DNA from: Microvirga sp. KLBC 81
GTDB taxonomy: Bacteria; Pseudomonadota; Alphaproteobacteria; Rhizobiales; Beijerinckiaceae
Assembly (NCBI RefSeq): GCF_003075415.1
Contig: NZ_QDAH01000009.1
Location: 93,267-157,266, forward strand
Direction: 5' to 3'
DNA: 64,000 bases
Numbering within the stretch: the stretch's first letter is position 1; every line of letters starts with the position of its first letter. The notes under the pieces are model-generated. The model saw only the letters and a list, made by a program, of their open reading frames with translations. It searched no databases and was not told where the DNA came from. Shown one piece after another: positions 49,022-59,095 of this stretch. The position numbers were made by a program, and so were the translations under genes.

Positions 49022-49876
49022 ATGGATTCCGTGAAGTCTCTTTTCAACCGCCCCCAATCCGCCCCGGCGGACACGACGACCTTAGGCCGCCATCCGGCGG
49101 GGCCTGCGCCGCATCTGTTCGGCCGCGTGGAGGATGCGGGCGTCTTCGGCGGCCCTGGCGTCCTCGCCGTGAAAGGCCTGCAGAAGAGCTATCGTGGCCG
49201 CACGGTGGTGCAGGATGCGGGCCTGAATGTGCGCGCCGGCGAAGCGGTGGGCCTTCTCGGTCCCAACGGCGCGGGCAAGACCACGATCTTCTACATGATC
49301 ACGGGCCTGGTCTCGGCGGATCGCGGCATCATCAGTCTCGACGGCCACGACGTGACCGGCCTGCCCATGTATCGCCGCGCGCGCCTCGGCATCGGCTACC
49401 TGCCGCAGGAAGCCTCGATTTTCCGCGGCCTGAGCGTGGAGGACAACATCCGCGCCGTGCTCGAGATCGTGGAGCCGAGCCGCAAGGAGCGAGAGCGCAA
49501 GCTCGACGCATTGCTGGACGAGTTCAACATCACGCGCCTGCGCAAGGCACCCTCCATCGCGCTTTCGGGCGGTGAGCGTCGTCGCTGCGAGATCGCCCGC
49601 GCGCTTGCGGGCGAACCCACCTTCATGCTCCTCGACGAGCCTTTCGCAGGCATCGACCCCATCGCGGTGGGCGATATTCAGAACCTCGTGCGGCACCTCA
49701 CCCGCCGCGGCCTCGGCGTGCTCATCACCGACCACAACGTGCGCGAGACGCTGGGCCTGATCGACCGGGCCTATATCATCCATTCTGGACGCGTGCTCAC
49801 CGAAGGCGCGCCGGACGAGATCGTTGCCAACGAGGATGTGCGCCGTCTCTATCTCGGTGAAGATTTCCGCCTTTAG
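49022..49876 (+). CDS. lptB: LPS export ABC transporter ATP-binding protein LptB
   Basis: A 284-residue ATPase; the extra 40-45 residues at the N-terminus compared with E. coli LptB (241) are Pro-rich and of unknown role. Walker A LGPNGAGKTTIFYM, signature SIALSGGERRRCEIARAL, Walker B FMLLDEPFAGIDP and H-loop DHNVRETLGL. It powers LPS extraction together with LptF/G encoded elsewhere. Followed by a repeat and an intrinsic terminator. Confidence 0.94.
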   Translation: MDSVKSLFNRPQSAPADTTTLGRHPAGPAPHLFGRVEDAGVFGGPGVLAVKGLQKSYRGRTVVQDAGLNVRAGEAVGLLGPNGAGKTTIFYMITGLVSADRGIISLDGHDVTGLPMYRRARLGIGYLPQEASIFRGLSVEDNIRAVLEIVEPSRKERERKLDALLDEFNITRLRKAPSIALSGGERRRCEIARALAGEPTFMLLDEPFAGIDPIAVGDIQNLVRHLTRRGLGVLITDHNVRETLGLIDRAYIIHSGRVLTEGAPDEIVANEDVRRLYLGEDFRL

Positions 49877-49923
49877 GCATCGTGCGGAAAAGTGGACCCG
49901 GTTTTCCGCTTTCAACGATGCGT
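49876..49923. repeat. RIME-like palindromic repeat, copy 6 (partial)
   Basis: One palindrome, GCATCGTGCGGAAAAGTGG and GTTTTCCGCTTTCAACGATGC, directly after the lptB stop, followed by a degenerate piece of the other half (AGAGCATCAAACG, 49934-49946) that now leads into a terminator. Confidence 0.7.
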
Positions 49924-49946
49924 GACAATAAAAAGAGCATCAAACG

Positions 49947-49980
49947 AAAGGCAGATGGTTTAGGACGATCTGCCTTTTGA
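49947..49980 (+). terminator. Intrinsic terminator after lptB
   Basis: AAAGGCAGAT (49947-49956) and ATCTGCCTTT (49968-49977) form a perfect 10-bp stem with an 11-nt loop, ending in TTTT. It separates the lpt genes from rpoN. Confidence 0.8.
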
Positions 49981-50051
49981 CGTCACGGCGGACATCGCAG
50001 TAAAAGAATCAGGCATGCAAGAAGCGTGCCTTGAGGTTTGCTGGGTGCGTG

Positions 50052-51479
50052 ATGAGTTCGATGCAACGGCTTGAGCTGCGCCAGGGCCAGTCCCTGACGA
50101 TGACTCCCCAGCTCGTTCAATCCATCAAGCTGCTGCAGCTCTCCCATGCGGAGCTTGCCGCTTATGTGGAGGCGGAGCTCGAGCGCAATCCGCTCCTGCA
50201 GGAAGCGGAGGCGCATGGGGATGCGCCGCTTCCGAGCCTTGCCGATTTCCTGCGCGCCAGGCAGAGATTTGCCGAGTCCGGTGGACGAATGGCCCCCGGC
50301 CCGCCGCCGGCGCGGGGAGAAGCCGTTGCCGGAGCTTCGTCTCAAGCTCAGGCTTCCGCTCATTCCGAGCTGAAGCCCGAGCTCGAGGCAACGCTCGCCG
50401 GTGCGCAGAGCCTGACGGATTACCTCGAGGCACAGCTCGATCTTGCATCCGCTGATTCCACCTTGCGCGAGATCGGCCGTCACCTGATCCATAACCTGAA
50501 CGAGGCAGGCTACCTCGCCGAGGGTCTTCAGGATGTGGCCGATCGGCTCGGGATATCTCTGCAGCAGGCTGAAGCTGCCCTGAAGCTGATCCAGACCTTC
50601 GAGCCCTCGGGAATCGGGGCGCGAAACCTGAGAGAATGCCTCGAGATCCAGCTGCGGGAGCGGAACCGGCTCGATCCGGCCATGCAGATCCTGCTCTCGC
50701 GTCTGGACCTCGTCGCCCGCCAGGATTTCGCGACGCTCCAGAAACTCTGTGGCGTCGATCGCGATGATCTCATCGACATGCTCGCCGAGATTCGGCGCCT
50801 GGAGCCGAAGCCCGGCCTTGCCTTCACGGCCGCACCCATCGACGTGCTCGTGCCCGATGTGCTCGTGCGCCCGGCCGCCGACGGGAGCTTCATCGTGGAG
50901 CTCAACCCCGACACCCTGCCGCGCGTCCTGCTCAACCGCACCTATTATGCGGAAGTGGCGAAGGCGGTGCGCAAGACCGAGGACAAGAGCTTTCTCTCCG
51001 ATTGCCTCCAGACGGCAAGCTGGCTCACCCGCAGCCTCGACCAGAGGGCCAAGACCATTCTGACGGTCGCGACCGAGATCGTGCGCCAGCAGGAGGGCTT
51101 CTTTCGAGAAGGCATCGCGGCTTTACGGCCCATGACCCTGAAAAGCGTGGCCGAGGCCATTGGGATGCACGAATCCACGATCTCGCGCGTCGTTGCCAAT
51201 AAGGCCATCGGTGCGGGCGGCGTCACGCATCCCATGAAATTCTTCTTCAGCGCGGCGACAGGCGAGGGGGAGCATGCGGCCACGGCCGTCCGCCACCGCA
51301 TCCGGCAGCTGATCGAGGCCGAGGCGCCGGACAAGGTGCTCTCGGATGAGGCACTTGCACAAGTATTGAAAGCCGAGGGGATCGATGTTGCCCGCCGGAC
51401 CATCGCCAAATACCGGGAGGCCTTGCGCATTCCCTCTTCGGCCGAGCGCCGGAGACGCCATCGCTTGAGAACATCATGA
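50052..51479 (+). CDS. rpoN: RNA polymerase sigma-54 factor
   Basis: Sigma factor for nitrogen-related and other activator-dependent promoters, 475 residues from the ATG at 50052 (a GTG lies one codon upstream). Region I Gln/Leu-rich activator-interaction segment (LELRQGQSLTMTPQLVQSIK), acidic/variable region II, core-binding domain, and in region III the helix-turn-helix (LKSVAEAIGMHESTISRVVA) and the RpoN box ARRTIAKYREALRIP, which fixes the assignment. Upstream of hpf and ptsN, a classic conserved order. Confidence 0.95.
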   Translation: MSSMQRLELRQGQSLTMTPQLVQSIKLLQLSHAELAAYVEAELERNPLLQEAEAHGDAPLPSLADFLRARQRFAESGGRMAPGPPPARGEAVAGASSQAQASAHSELKPELEATLAGAQSLTDYLEAQLDLASADSTLREIGRHLIHNLNEAGYLAEGLQDVADRLGISLQQAEAALKLIQTFEPSGIGARNLRECLEIQLRERNRLDPAMQILLSRLDLVARQDFATLQKLCGVDRDDLIDMLAEIRRLEPKPGLAFTAAPIDVLVPDVLVRPAADGSFIVELNPDTLPRVLLNRTYYAEVAKAVRKTEDKSFLSDCLQTASWLTRSLDQRAKTILTVATEIVRQQEGFFREGIAALRPMTLKSVAEAIGMHESTISRVVANKAIGAGGVTHPMKFFFSAATGEGEHAATAVRHRIRQLIEAEAPDKVLSDEALAQVLKAEGIDVARRTIAKYREALRIPSSAERRRRHRLRTS

Positions 51480-51572
51480 CATCCTGCAATGGCGCTTGCT
51501 TTGCCTTGGGTTAAGGTCATGATGGCTTCAAGCCAGTCCCATCAAAATGGGAGCATTCAAAGGGAGATCGCC

Positions 51573-52148
51573 ATGACGCTGAGGGTTTCGGGCAAGAATC
51601 TCGATATCGGTGAGGCCCTTCGATCCCAGGTTCAGGCGCGTGTGGCGGACGCTATGTCGAAATATTTCGATGGCGGCTATTCCGGCCATGTGACGGTGGC
51701 CCGCGACGGCACCGGCTTTCGTACCGATTGCGTGCTCCATCTGACCTCGGGCATGACCATCGAGGCTTCGGGTGCGGCCCAGGATGCTTATTCCAGCTTC
51801 GACCAATCTGCGATTCGCATCGAAAAGCGCCTGCGCCGCTACAAGCAGCGGCTGAAGGAGCATGCCAATCCCGGCAATGAGCGCGAGGCCGGCCTGGAAG
51901 CCCCCTATTCGGTGCTCGAATCGCCGACCGACGAGGCTGTCGAGGAGGAGGGCTATCACCCTGTCGTCATTGCGGAAACCACCAAGCCGCTTCATCGCTT
52001 ATCCGTCAGCGACGCGGTGATGCAGCTCGATCTCACGGGAGCGGCCGCTCTCGTGTTCATCCACGCTAGCACCGGCCGCGTGAACGTCGTATACCGCCGC
52101 GGCGACGGGGCGATCGGTTGGGTCGATCCACCGCCCGCTCAGCCTTGA
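51573..52148 (+). CDS. hpf: Ribosome hibernation promoting factor, long form
   Basis: A 191-residue HPF/RaiA protein. Start at ATG 51573 with AGGGAG six bases before; the longer frame from 51489 is rejected. N-terminal S30AE domain (about residues 1-100: LRVSGKNLDIGEALRSQVQA) binds the 30S subunit; the C-terminal domain (about 130-190: PLHRLSVSDAVMQLDLTGAA) is the dimerisation part that joins two ribosomes into 100S particles. The long type is usual in alphaproteobacteria. Confidence 0.92.
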   Translation: MTLRVSGKNLDIGEALRSQVQARVADAMSKYFDGGYSGHVTVARDGTGFRTDCVLHLTSGMTIEASGAAQDAYSSFDQSAIRIEKRLRRYKQRLKEHANPGNEREAGLEAPYSVLESPTDEAVEEEGYHPVVIAETTKPLHRLSVSDAVMQLDLTGAAALVFIHASTGRVNVVYRRGDGAIGWVDPPPAQP

Positions 52149-52229
52149 TGGGGATTACCCCTCTTGGCCTGGTTTTTGCCTGGAACGGTGTGAGGCCATA
52201 AGGCTTTTCATCCTAATGCAGCGTGATCG

Positions 52230-52688
52230 ATGCCCTTGCTGGATTTTCTAGACCCTCAGGCCGTTCTGCCCGCCCTGCGCGTGAGCGGCAAAAAGCAGGC
52301 ACTCCAGGAGTTGGCCTCCCATGCGGCCAGACTCACGGGCCTGTCCGAGAACGCCATCTACGAGGCCCTTCTCCAGCGCGAGCGCCTCGGCTCCACCGGG
52401 ATCGGCGAGGGAATAGCCATTCCTCACGGCAAGCTGCCGGGCCTCTCCCGCATCTTCGGTCTGGTGGCGCGGCTCGAGAGGCCGATCGATTTCGAGGCGC
52501 TCGATGGTCAGCAGGTGGACGTGCTGTTCCTGCTCCTGGCGCCCGAGGGGGCGGGGGCGGATCACCTGAAGGCCTTGGCCCGGGTGGCGCGGGTGCTGCG
52601 CGAGCCCGGTCTCATCGAGCGGGTGCGCGCCACGAAGGATGCGGCCGCGCTCTACGCAATCATGACCGAGCTGCCGAAGGCGGCCTGA
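52230..52688 (+). CDS. ptsN: PTS-Ntr EIIA component PtsN
   Basis: A 152-residue EIIA(Ntr) protein of the regulatory nitrogen PTS. Active His66 in GIAIPHGKLPG is intact, as are the flanking ERLGSTGIGEG segment and the C-terminal helices. It controls potassium, nitrogen and carbon responses by phosphorylation-dependent protein contacts and is often linked to Kup/Trk potassium uptake. Ends the lpt-rpoN-hpf-ptsN block. Confidence 0.93.
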   Translation: MPLLDFLDPQAVLPALRVSGKKQALQELASHAARLTGLSENAIYEALLQRERLGSTGIGEGIAIPHGKLPGLSRIFGLVARLERPIDFEALDGQQVDVLFLLLAPEGAGADHLKALARVARVLREPGLIERVRATKDAAALYAIMTELPKAA

Positions 52689-52781
52689 TCGCCTCGATCG
52701 TCGGGCATTCGTTCCGCGACGCCAACTTCGCGCAAGCAAGCCTCGCTAGCGTGCCCCCAACAATGGGGGAGAATCGGGACA

Positions 52782-54770
52782 ATGTCTCTTGCTGGCTTGC
52801 ATTGGCCGTCTGTCAGGGTGCGTGTGGCGGCCCTGAGCGGTGTCATGGTGGTTGGCTTCGCGGTGATCGGCGCTGTGTTTCAAATGGGCCGGAGCGAAGT
52901 GGAAGCGGCTCTCGAGACGCAGCAGACTTACTTTTCCCTGGCCGAGAAGGCCTATCGGTTCCGCGGCCGGGCCGATGGTCTGAAAGCCGTGGCCCTGGAA
53001 TGGACCGCGACCCGTCAGGGCCATCACGGACAAGCCTTTTTCGATCAGCACAAGGCTCTTGCCGCCCAACTCGATGAGATGAGCTCCGCTCCGGGAGCCG
53101 CCCTGATCGAGGCGGAGGTAAAGGAGCTCAAAGATCGCTCGGCGATTCTGATCGAACAGGGCACCGCCCTCGACAAGCTCTATACCGGCATCGGCTACAA
53201 GGCGGATGAAGGGGCGCTGGGGAGCCTTCTGTCCGCAGAGGAAAACCTCGAGAAACTGGTCAGGCCGCTTGCCGGAAACGGCGAGGCGGCCTTCTTGCGT
53301 TTATGGGCCGCGACCCTGGGCCTGTTCAGGCAGGAGGCCCGCGCGCGTCTCGTCATGGACGAGAGCCTGCTCGGCGCCTTCGAAGTCGATCAGGGTCGCT
53401 TCACCCGTGCTCTGGCGCAGCTTCCCGAGGGGGTTGCCGCCGAGAAGGCATCCGTTCAGCAGGCGGGTGAGGTTTATCAGAAGGCCTTCAGCTCCTGGGC
53501 GGAGCTGGAGCGGCAGGTCGCAGGCCAGGGCGAGCGCCTGAAAGGTCAGTTCGACCTGCTCGTGCCCGTGCTCGACCAGCTCCTGGCCAAGGTCCACACC
53601 GAAGCACAGAGAACCGCCGAGGCCCTCACGGCTTCGCAGCAGCGCACCTTCACGCTGATTCTCTGGGCCATGGGCATCACGTTGGCTCTGGGTCTTGCCC
53701 TCAACTTCCTCGTCGGACGATCCATCTCCCTTCCTCTCTCTCGCCTGCAGCAGGCCATGAAGCGCTTGGCCGATGGCGACGCGAGCGTCGAGGTTCCCTC
53801 GACCGCCGCGTCCGACGAGATCGGCGCCATGGCACGCACGGTTCTGGTCTTCCGCGACAACGCCCGCGAGCGCGAGCGGCTGACGCAGGAGCGGGAAGGG
53901 CAGGCTGCCTTCGAGACGCGGCGCGCCCAGACCATTGCCGAGGCGATTGCGAGCTTCGATGCTTCCGTGGAGCAGATCCTCGGTGAGGTCCGCCGCGCGA
54001 CCGGCGATCTCACGGCGGCTTCCGGAGAACTGGAGGGGTCGGCCAATCAGGTCACCCGACAGGCACAGGTCGCCGGCACTGCTTCGTCGCGCACGTCGCA
54101 GAACATGGCGGCCGTGGCGAGCGCGGCGGAAGAGCTCGATGCGTCGTTGGCCGAAGTGGCTGCCCAGACGAATGCCTCGACGCAGGCTTCCGAGCGCGCC
54201 GTGGCGGAGGCGCGCGGTGCCTCCAGCAGCATGACGGTTCTGGCGGAGGCGACCTCCCATATCGGGCAGGTGGCCGACCTCATCCGCACCATCGCGGCCC
54301 AGACGAACCTTCTGGCGCTCAATGCCACCATCGAGGCGGCCCGCGCCGGCGAGGCCGGCAAGGGCTTTGCGGTCGTGGCGAGCGAGGTGAAGGATCTGGC
54401 CGGACAGACATCCAAGGCGACGGAAGAGATCGCGCGGCAGATCGAGGCGGTGCAGGCCGCCTCCCGCGAGACCCTCGTGGCGCTCGGCTCCGTGCAGGCT
54501 TCCGTCGACGATCTCGCAGGCGTGGTCTCCACGGTTGCAGGCACCGTGAGCCAGCAGACGGTGGCGGTCTCCGACATCGCCCGCTCCGTCGCTCAGGTGT
54601 CGACGGAAGCGCAGGCCGGAGCCTCGGCCATCGAGACCACCGAGACGGTGGCCGTCCGCTCCCTCGATGCGGCCCGCGCCGTGGCGAATCTCTCCGCTGC
54701 GCTGGACAGCCAAGCCGAGCGCCTCGGCCGTGAGATCCATCAGTTCCTCGCCAGCGTCAGGGCGGCCTGA
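52782..54770 (+). CDS. Methyl-accepting chemotaxis protein
   Basis: A 662-residue chemoreceptor. Membrane segment 1 at about residues 12-35 ([19 protein letters not shown]), a mostly helical periplasmic domain of about 250 residues, membrane segment 2 at about 290-312 ([20 protein letters not shown]), HAMP domain ([20 protein letters not shown]) and a signalling domain with the tip region [20 protein letters not shown] and [20 protein letters not shown]. The ligand is unknown. Not near che genes, so an orphan receptor. Confidence 0.93.
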   Translation: MSLAGLHWPSVRVRVAALSGVMVVGFAVIGAVFQMGRSEVEAALETQQTYFSLAEKAYRFRGRADGLKAVALEWTATRQGHHGQAFFDQHKALAAQLDEMSSAPGAALIEAEVKELKDRSAILIEQGTALDKLYTGIGYKADEGALGSLLSAEENLEKLVRPLAGNGEAAFLRLWAATLGLFRQEARARLVMDESLLGAFEVDQGRFTRALAQLPEGVAAEKASVQQAGEVYQKAFSSWAELERQVAGQGERLKGQFDLLVPVLDQLLAKVHTEAQRTAEALTASQQRTFTLILWAMGITLALGLALNFLVGRSISLPLSRLQQAMKRLADGDASVEVPSTAASDEIGAMARTVLVFRDNARERERLTQEREGQAAFETRRAQTIAEAIASFDASVEQILGEVRRATGDLTAASGELEGSANQVTRQAQVAGTASSRTSQNMAAVASAAEELDASLAEVAAQTNASTQASERAVAEARGASSSMTVLAEATSHIGQVADLIRTIAAQTNLLALNATIEAARAGEAGKGFAVVASEVKDLAGQTSKATEEIARQIEAVQAASRETLVALGSVQASVDDLAGVVSTVAGTVSQQTVAVSDIARSVAQVSTEAQAGASAIETTETVAVRSLDAARAVANLSAALDSQAERLGREIHQFLASVRAA

Positions 54771-54780
54771 CGCTGACCCA

Positions 54781-55509
54781 TCAGGGCTTCGGGGCGATTT
54801 CCCAGACGAGCTGCACGTTGGCGGTGTAGCGGATCGTGGCCGGGGGCACGAGCGGGATGGCGCCATCGTTCTTCGCTGCAGCCATCTGCGTCCGCATCAT
54901 CTCAGGGTACGGTTCGACAGGCTGGGCGGAACCGTCCCGGATCTCCAGGATCCGGCCGAGCGCAACGCCTGCGGCGGCGGCATAGACCTCTGCCTGACGC
55001 TTGGCATCGCGCACGGCGGCTTCGCGGGCCTTGTCTCCGCCCTCCTCCTGTCGGTCGAGCCCGAAGGAGACCGATTGGAAGGTCATGTCGCCGCTGGCGA
55101 GGATCTCGCCCGCGAGCTGGCCGACGCCATCGATGTCGCGGGTTTTGATCCGCAGCCGGTGATTGGCGGAAAACTTCGGCTGCTTGATCTCCCGGCCATC
55201 GGGGCCGATCTGCTGCGGCGTCTGGAAGACCTGGAAATTCGCCGTCTGGATATCGTCCTTCTTGATCCCGATTCCTTGGATGCGGGCAAGCACACGCTCC
55301 GTTCCTGCGCGATTGGCGTTCGTCGCCTGCGCCACCGTATCCCCCTTGGTCTCCACGCTGACGAAGATGGTGGCGAAGTCCGGCTTCAGCTCGGCTTCGC
55401 CGGTCCCCATGACGCTGATGGTCGGCTGGCGCGGAGTGGGTTCTTGAGCAAAAGCCGGAGAGGCAAGGCCGAGGGCAAGGCTGAGAGCCGCTGCAAGGGC
55501 GAGGCGCAT
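54781..55509 (-). CDS. SIMPL (DUF541) periplasmic protein
   Basis: A 242-residue exported protein: signal peptide MRLALAAALSLALGLASPAFA, then the SIMPL domain with PTISVMGTGEAELKPDFA and the GDMTFQSVSFGLDRQEE segment. The domain was named after a mouse kinase-associated protein; bacterial members (e.g. E. coli YggE) appear to reduce oxidative stress. Start at 55509, with a longer frame upstream rejected because it lacks the signal. Downstream of potF with a terminator between. Confidence 0.88.
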   Translation of the reverse strand: MRLALAAALSLALGLASPAFAQEPTPRQPTISVMGTGEAELKPDFATIFVSVETKGDTVAQATNANRAGTERVLARIQGIGIKKDDIQTANFQVFQTPQQIGPDGREIKQPKFSANHRLRIKTRDIDGVGQLAGEILASGDMTFQSVSFGLDRQEEGGDKAREAAVRDAKRQAEVYAAAAGVALGRILEIRDGSAQPVEPYPEMMRTQMAAAKNDGAIPLVPPATIRYTANVQLVWEIAPKP

Positions 55510-55523
55510 CGCTGAAAGTCCTT

Positions 55524-55557
55524 CCAAAAACAAAAGCTCCGCCCTTAAGGCGGAGCT
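55524..55557 (-). terminator. Intrinsic terminator after potF
   Basis: On the minus strand, AGCTCCGCC and GGCGGAGCT form a 9-bp stem with a 5-nt loop followed by TTTTGTTTTT (complement of 55525-55535). Located 43 bp after the potF stop; it isolates potF from the SIMPL gene on the same strand. Confidence 0.88.
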
Positions 55558-55600
55558 CGATGGGCGCAACAGTAATTCAGGATCAATCCTGAGCGGGCGA

Positions 55601-56686
55601 TTAACGGCCCGTCTTCACCCGGGTCCACAGGCGGGTGACGGTGCGCTGCGAGCGCTCGTCATAGGCCGTGTTGGTGAAGAGGCGCCTCATCGTGGCCTCG
55701 TCCGGATAGATGCCGGGGTCGTTGAGGATCGCCGGATCGATATGCTGCTTGGCGGCGAGGTTGCCCGACGCGTAGGACACGTAGTTCGTGTTCATGGCGG
55801 CGATCTCGGGTCTCAGCATGAAGTTGATGAACTCATGCGCCTCGGCCACGTTCTTGGCATCCGCCGGGATCACGAAGCTGTCGAACCACATGAGCGCGCC
55901 CTCGCGCGGGATCACATAGGCGATCTCCACATTGTTCTTGGCTTCCTCGGCGCGCTTCTTGGCCTGGATCATGTCGCCGGAATAGCCCACCGCCACGCAG
56001 ATATCGCCGTTGGCGAGCGCGTTGATGTACTCGGAGGAGTGGAACTTCTGGATGTTGCCGCGGATGCGGAACAGGGCGTCGCCCGCCTTGGTCAGGTCCT
56101 CGTTGCGCTTGGAATCCGGGTTCAGCCCCAGATAGGCCAGCACGCCCGGGAAGAGGTCCTCGGGGCTGTCCAGCATGTAGATGCCGCAGGCCTTCAGCCT
56201 GGAGGAGAACTCCGGCTTCATCACCAGATCCCAGGTGTTGAGCGGCACGTCGCCCAGGATTTCCTTCACCTTCTTGACGTTGAGGCCGATGCCGGTGGTG
56301 CCCCACATGTAGTTCACGGCATATTGGTTGCCGGGATCGAACACGGCGAGGCGCTGCGTGACGTCCGGCCACTGGTTCGACAGGTTCGTAAGCTTCGACT
56401 TGTCGAGCTTCTGGAACACCTTGGCGCCGATCAGGCGCTGCACGAAGGGGCCCGACGGCACCACGATGTCGTAGCCCGACTTGCCGGCGAGCAGCTTGGT
56501 TTCGACAATTTCGTTGTTGTCGTAGGTGTCGTAGACCACCTTGATGCCGGTCTGTTTCGTGAACTCGTCCAGTGCCTTCGGGTCCACGTAATCGGACCAG
56601 TTATAGACATTGACCACACGCTCTTGAGCGGCGGCGCCGGTCACAAGCCCCAGGGTGAGGGCAACGGAGGCGAGAAGGCGGAACAT
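55601..56686 (-). CDS. potF: Polyamine ABC transporter binding protein PotF-like
   Basis: A 361-residue periplasmic receptor for putrescine/spermidine: signal peptide MFRLLASVALTLGLVTGAAA, then VVNVYNWSDYVDPKALDEF, the core DIVVPSGPFVQRLI and the polyamine-pocket segments ALMWFDSFVIPADAKNV. No permease or ATPase genes are nearby, so it is an orphan receptor or its partners are elsewhere. It is followed by a strong intrinsic terminator. Confidence 0.91.
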   Translation of the reverse strand: MFRLLASVALTLGLVTGAAAQERVVNVYNWSDYVDPKALDEFTKQTGIKVVYDTYDNNEIVETKLLAGKSGYDIVVPSGPFVQRLIGAKVFQKLDKSKLTNLSNQWPDVTQRLAVFDPGNQYAVNYMWGTTGIGLNVKKVKEILGDVPLNTWDLVMKPEFSSRLKACGIYMLDSPEDLFPGVLAYLGLNPDSKRNEDLTKAGDALFRIRGNIQKFHSSEYINALANGDICVAVGYSGDMIQAKKRAEEAKNNVEIAYVIPREGALMWFDSFVIPADAKNVAEAHEFINFMLRPEIAAMNTNYVSYASGNLAAKQHIDPAILNDPGIYPDEATMRRLFTNTAYDERSQRTVTRLWTRVKTGR

Positions 56687-56802
56687 CGAGGGCGGAACTC
56701 CTGAGAAGAGAAAAGCCTTGATCGGCTAGGCGCTTAATTGAAGTCCGAATGATCTGCCCGTCAAGACGGCAGCTTCCGGAACGCGCCGGTTCTTGGACGC
56801 GC

Positions 56803-57957
56803 TCAAGCCACCCGCTTCACCACGTCCGCCAGCCGTTCAAGCCCCGCATCGAGGGTGGAATCCTTCTTGGCGAAGCAGAAGCGCACCACGTTCTTCACTG
56901 CGCCTTCCGCATAGAAGGCGGAGACGGGGATGGCGGCGACGCCATGCTCCATGACGAGGCGGCGGCAGAAGGCGACGTCGTCGGTCTCGCCCAGAGGCGT
57001 GATGTCGATGTTGAGGAAGTAGGTGCCCTGGCTCGGGATCACGTCGAAGCCGAGCGTCCTCAAACCTTCCGTGAAGCGGTCGCGGCTGCGGGTGAAGTTC
57101 TTCCGCATGTCCTCGAAATAGCTGTCATCCTTGGCCAGGCCGTAGGCGACGGCGACCTGCAGGTTCGGGGCGGTGGTGAAGGTGAGGAACTGGTGGGATT
57201 TCGCCAGCACCTTCATGATGTGCGGGGCGGCAGCCACGAAGCCCACCTTCCAGCCCGTAAGGCTGAAGATCTTTCCCGCCGAGCCGATCTTCACCGAACG
57301 GTCGCGCATGCCCTCCAGTCCCAGCACCGGCTGATGCCTGCGGCCGTCGAACACCACGTGCTCCCACACCTCGTCCGAGATCGCGATGGCATCGAACCTG
57401 CGGCAGAACTCCGCGAGGAGGCCTAAATCCTCGTTCGAGAACACGGTCGCCGTGGGATTGAGCGGATTGTTGAACACCACGGCCTTGGTCTTCGGCGAGA
57501 AGGCCTTGGACAAGGCCTCTTCCGTCAGCCGGAAATGCGGGGGCTGGAGCGTGACGAATTTCGGAATGCCGCCGGCAAGCCGCACGAGCGGCAGATAGGC
57601 GTCGTACATGGGCTCGAACAGCACCACCTCGTCGCCCGGCTCCACGATGCCGAGGATCGCGCCGGCGAGCGCTTCCGTCGCGCCGGAGGTCACCATCACT
57701 TCGGTATTCGCATCGAGATCGAGGCCCTGCCAGTGCCTGTAGTGAGCGGCAATCGCGGAGCGCAGCTCCGGAATGCCCATCATCGAGGGATACTGGTTGT
57801 AGCCGTTGAGAACCGCATCCGCCGCTACGCGCCGCACGTCCTCCGGCCCGGGATCGTCCGGGAAGCCCTGGCCGAGATTGATGGCGCCGGTTTCCCGGGC
57901 CAGGCTCGACATGACTTCGAAGACGGTGGTGGGCAGGTTGGCGAACAAACGGTTCAT
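56803..57957 (-). CDS. Aminotransferase class I/II (kynurenine/methionine aminotransferase type)
   Basis: A 384-residue PLP enzyme of fold type I. Motifs: NLGQGFPDDPGP near residue 27, the Asn contact in NNPLNPTATV (Asn167), ISDEVWEHVVFDG and the PLP lysine in GSAGKIFSLTGWK (Lys229). Related proteins include YbdL-like methionine and kynurenine aminotransferases; the exact substrate is unknown. Divergent from the iron ABC transporter genes. Confidence 0.9.
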   Translation of the reverse strand: MNRLFANLPTTVFEVMSSLARETGAINLGQGFPDDPGPEDVRRVAADAVLNGYNQYPSMMGIPELRSAIAAHYRHWQGLDLDANTEVMVTSGATEALAGAILGIVEPGDEVVLFEPMYDAYLPLVRLAGGIPKFVTLQPPHFRLTEEALSKAFSPKTKAVVFNNPLNPTATVFSNEDLGLLAEFCRRFDAIAISDEVWEHVVFDGRRHQPVLGLEGMRDRSVKIGSAGKIFSLTGWKVGFVAAAPHIMKVLAKSHQFLTFTTAPNLQVAVAYGLAKDDSYFEDMRKNFTRSRDRFTEGLRTLGFDVIPSQGTYFLNIDITPLGETDDVAFCRRLVMEHGVAAIPVSAFYAEGAVKNVVRFCFAKKDSTLDAGLERLADVVKRVA

Positions 57958-58090
57958 GCCGGTTCCTCAAGCAATGCGCGATGACGTGGATGCGTTCGTA
58001 TCACGGAAGAACGCCAGGATTGAACCCGTAACATAGGGTGACACCTGACGATGCTGTTGCTATCGCGGATGCGACAATACCGATTCCTTC

Positions 58091-59095
58091 ATGCGCTCGT
58101 CCCGGCTGCCTCTCACCTTAAGCCTCATCCTCCTCGTCGGAGCCTTGAGCCTCGCCTCCCTCGTCATCGGGCCCGCCCCGATCACGCCCTTTGAGGCGTT
58201 GACGGCGCTCGTCTCGGATCAGGGCAGCACGAGCATCGTGGTGCGCGACATCCGCCTGCCCAGGACGCTGCTCGCCCTCCTGATCGGCTGGATCTTCGGC
58301 CTCACGGGAGCGGGCCTCCAAGGATTGTTGCGCAACCCGCTCGCCGATACGGCGGTGTTCGGCGCTCCGCAGGCGGCCGCCTTCGGCGCGGTGCTGGTGC
58401 TCTATTCCGGCCTCGTGGGGGCCCTCTCATGGGCGCTGCCCTTCGCGGCGATCCTCGGCGCGCTCCTCTCCGTCGCGCTCGTGGTGACGGTGGCCGGGCG
58501 CAGGGCCACCGTGGTGGTTCTCGTTCTCTCAGGGCTCGCCGTCGGAAGTCTTGCGGGTGCCGGCACTTCGCTGGCCATCAGCCTCTCGCCCAATCCTTTC
58601 GCCGTCACCGAGATCGTGTTCTGGTTGCTCGGCTCCTTCGAGGATCGCTCGATCATCCATGTCTGGCTCGCAGCGCCCTTCATCCTTGTGGCCTCCGTCC
58701 TTGTCCTGTCCTCCTCGACGGGTTTGCGGGCGCTGGCTCTCGGCGAGGAGACCGCACGCAGCCTCGGCGTCAACGTGATGCGCCTGCGGCTTCTCCTAGT
58801 GGCGGGGGCCGCCATCGGCACGGGCGCCTCGGTGGCGGTCGTGGGCTCCATCGGTTTCGTGGGCCTCGTCGCACCTCATCTGGTGCGTCCCTTCGCAGGC
58901 TACGATCCTGGCCGGACGCTCGTTCCCTCAGGCCTGACGGGGGCGGCCTTGCTGCTCGCAGCGGACTGCGCCGTGCGCCTCATCCCGTCCCAGACGGAGA
59001 TCAAGGTCGGCGTGCTCACCGCCATTCTCGGCGTGCCGTTCTTTCTCTGGGTCATCGCCCGCCGCAAGGCCGAGCTCGCGGAGATGCCCGTATGA
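58091..59095 (+). CDS. FecCD-family ABC transporter permease
   Basis: A 334-residue permease with about ten helices of the iron-siderophore/haem/vitamin B12 importer type: VRDIRLPRTLLALLIG, LQGLLRNPLADTAVFGAPQA and the cytoplasmic SIGFVGLVAPHLVRPF contact. Overlaps the ATPase gene by four bases (ATGA). The substrate (ferric siderophore, haem, cobalamin) cannot be told from sequence. Confidence 0.92.
   Translation: MRSSRLPLTLSLILLVGALSLASLVIGPAPITPFEALTALVSDQGSTSIVVRDIRLPRTLLALLIGWIFGLTGAGLQGLLRNPLADTAVFGAPQAAAFGAVLVLYSGLVGALSWALPFAAILGALLSVALVVTVAGRRATVVVLVLSGLAVGSLAGAGTSLAISLSPNPFAVTEIVFWLLGSFEDRSIIHVWLAAPFILVASVLVLSSSTGLRALALGEETARSLGVNVMRLRLLLVAGAAIGTGASVAVVGSIGFVGLVAPHLVRPFAGYDPGRTLVPSGLTGAALLLAADCAVRLIPSQTEIKVGVLTAILGVPFFLWVIARRKAELAEMPV

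Noticed and set aside
57958..58090. Cobalamin riboswitch ahead of the FecCD-type permease
   Set aside because: No B12-box-like sequence was found, so vitamin B12 transport is not supported.
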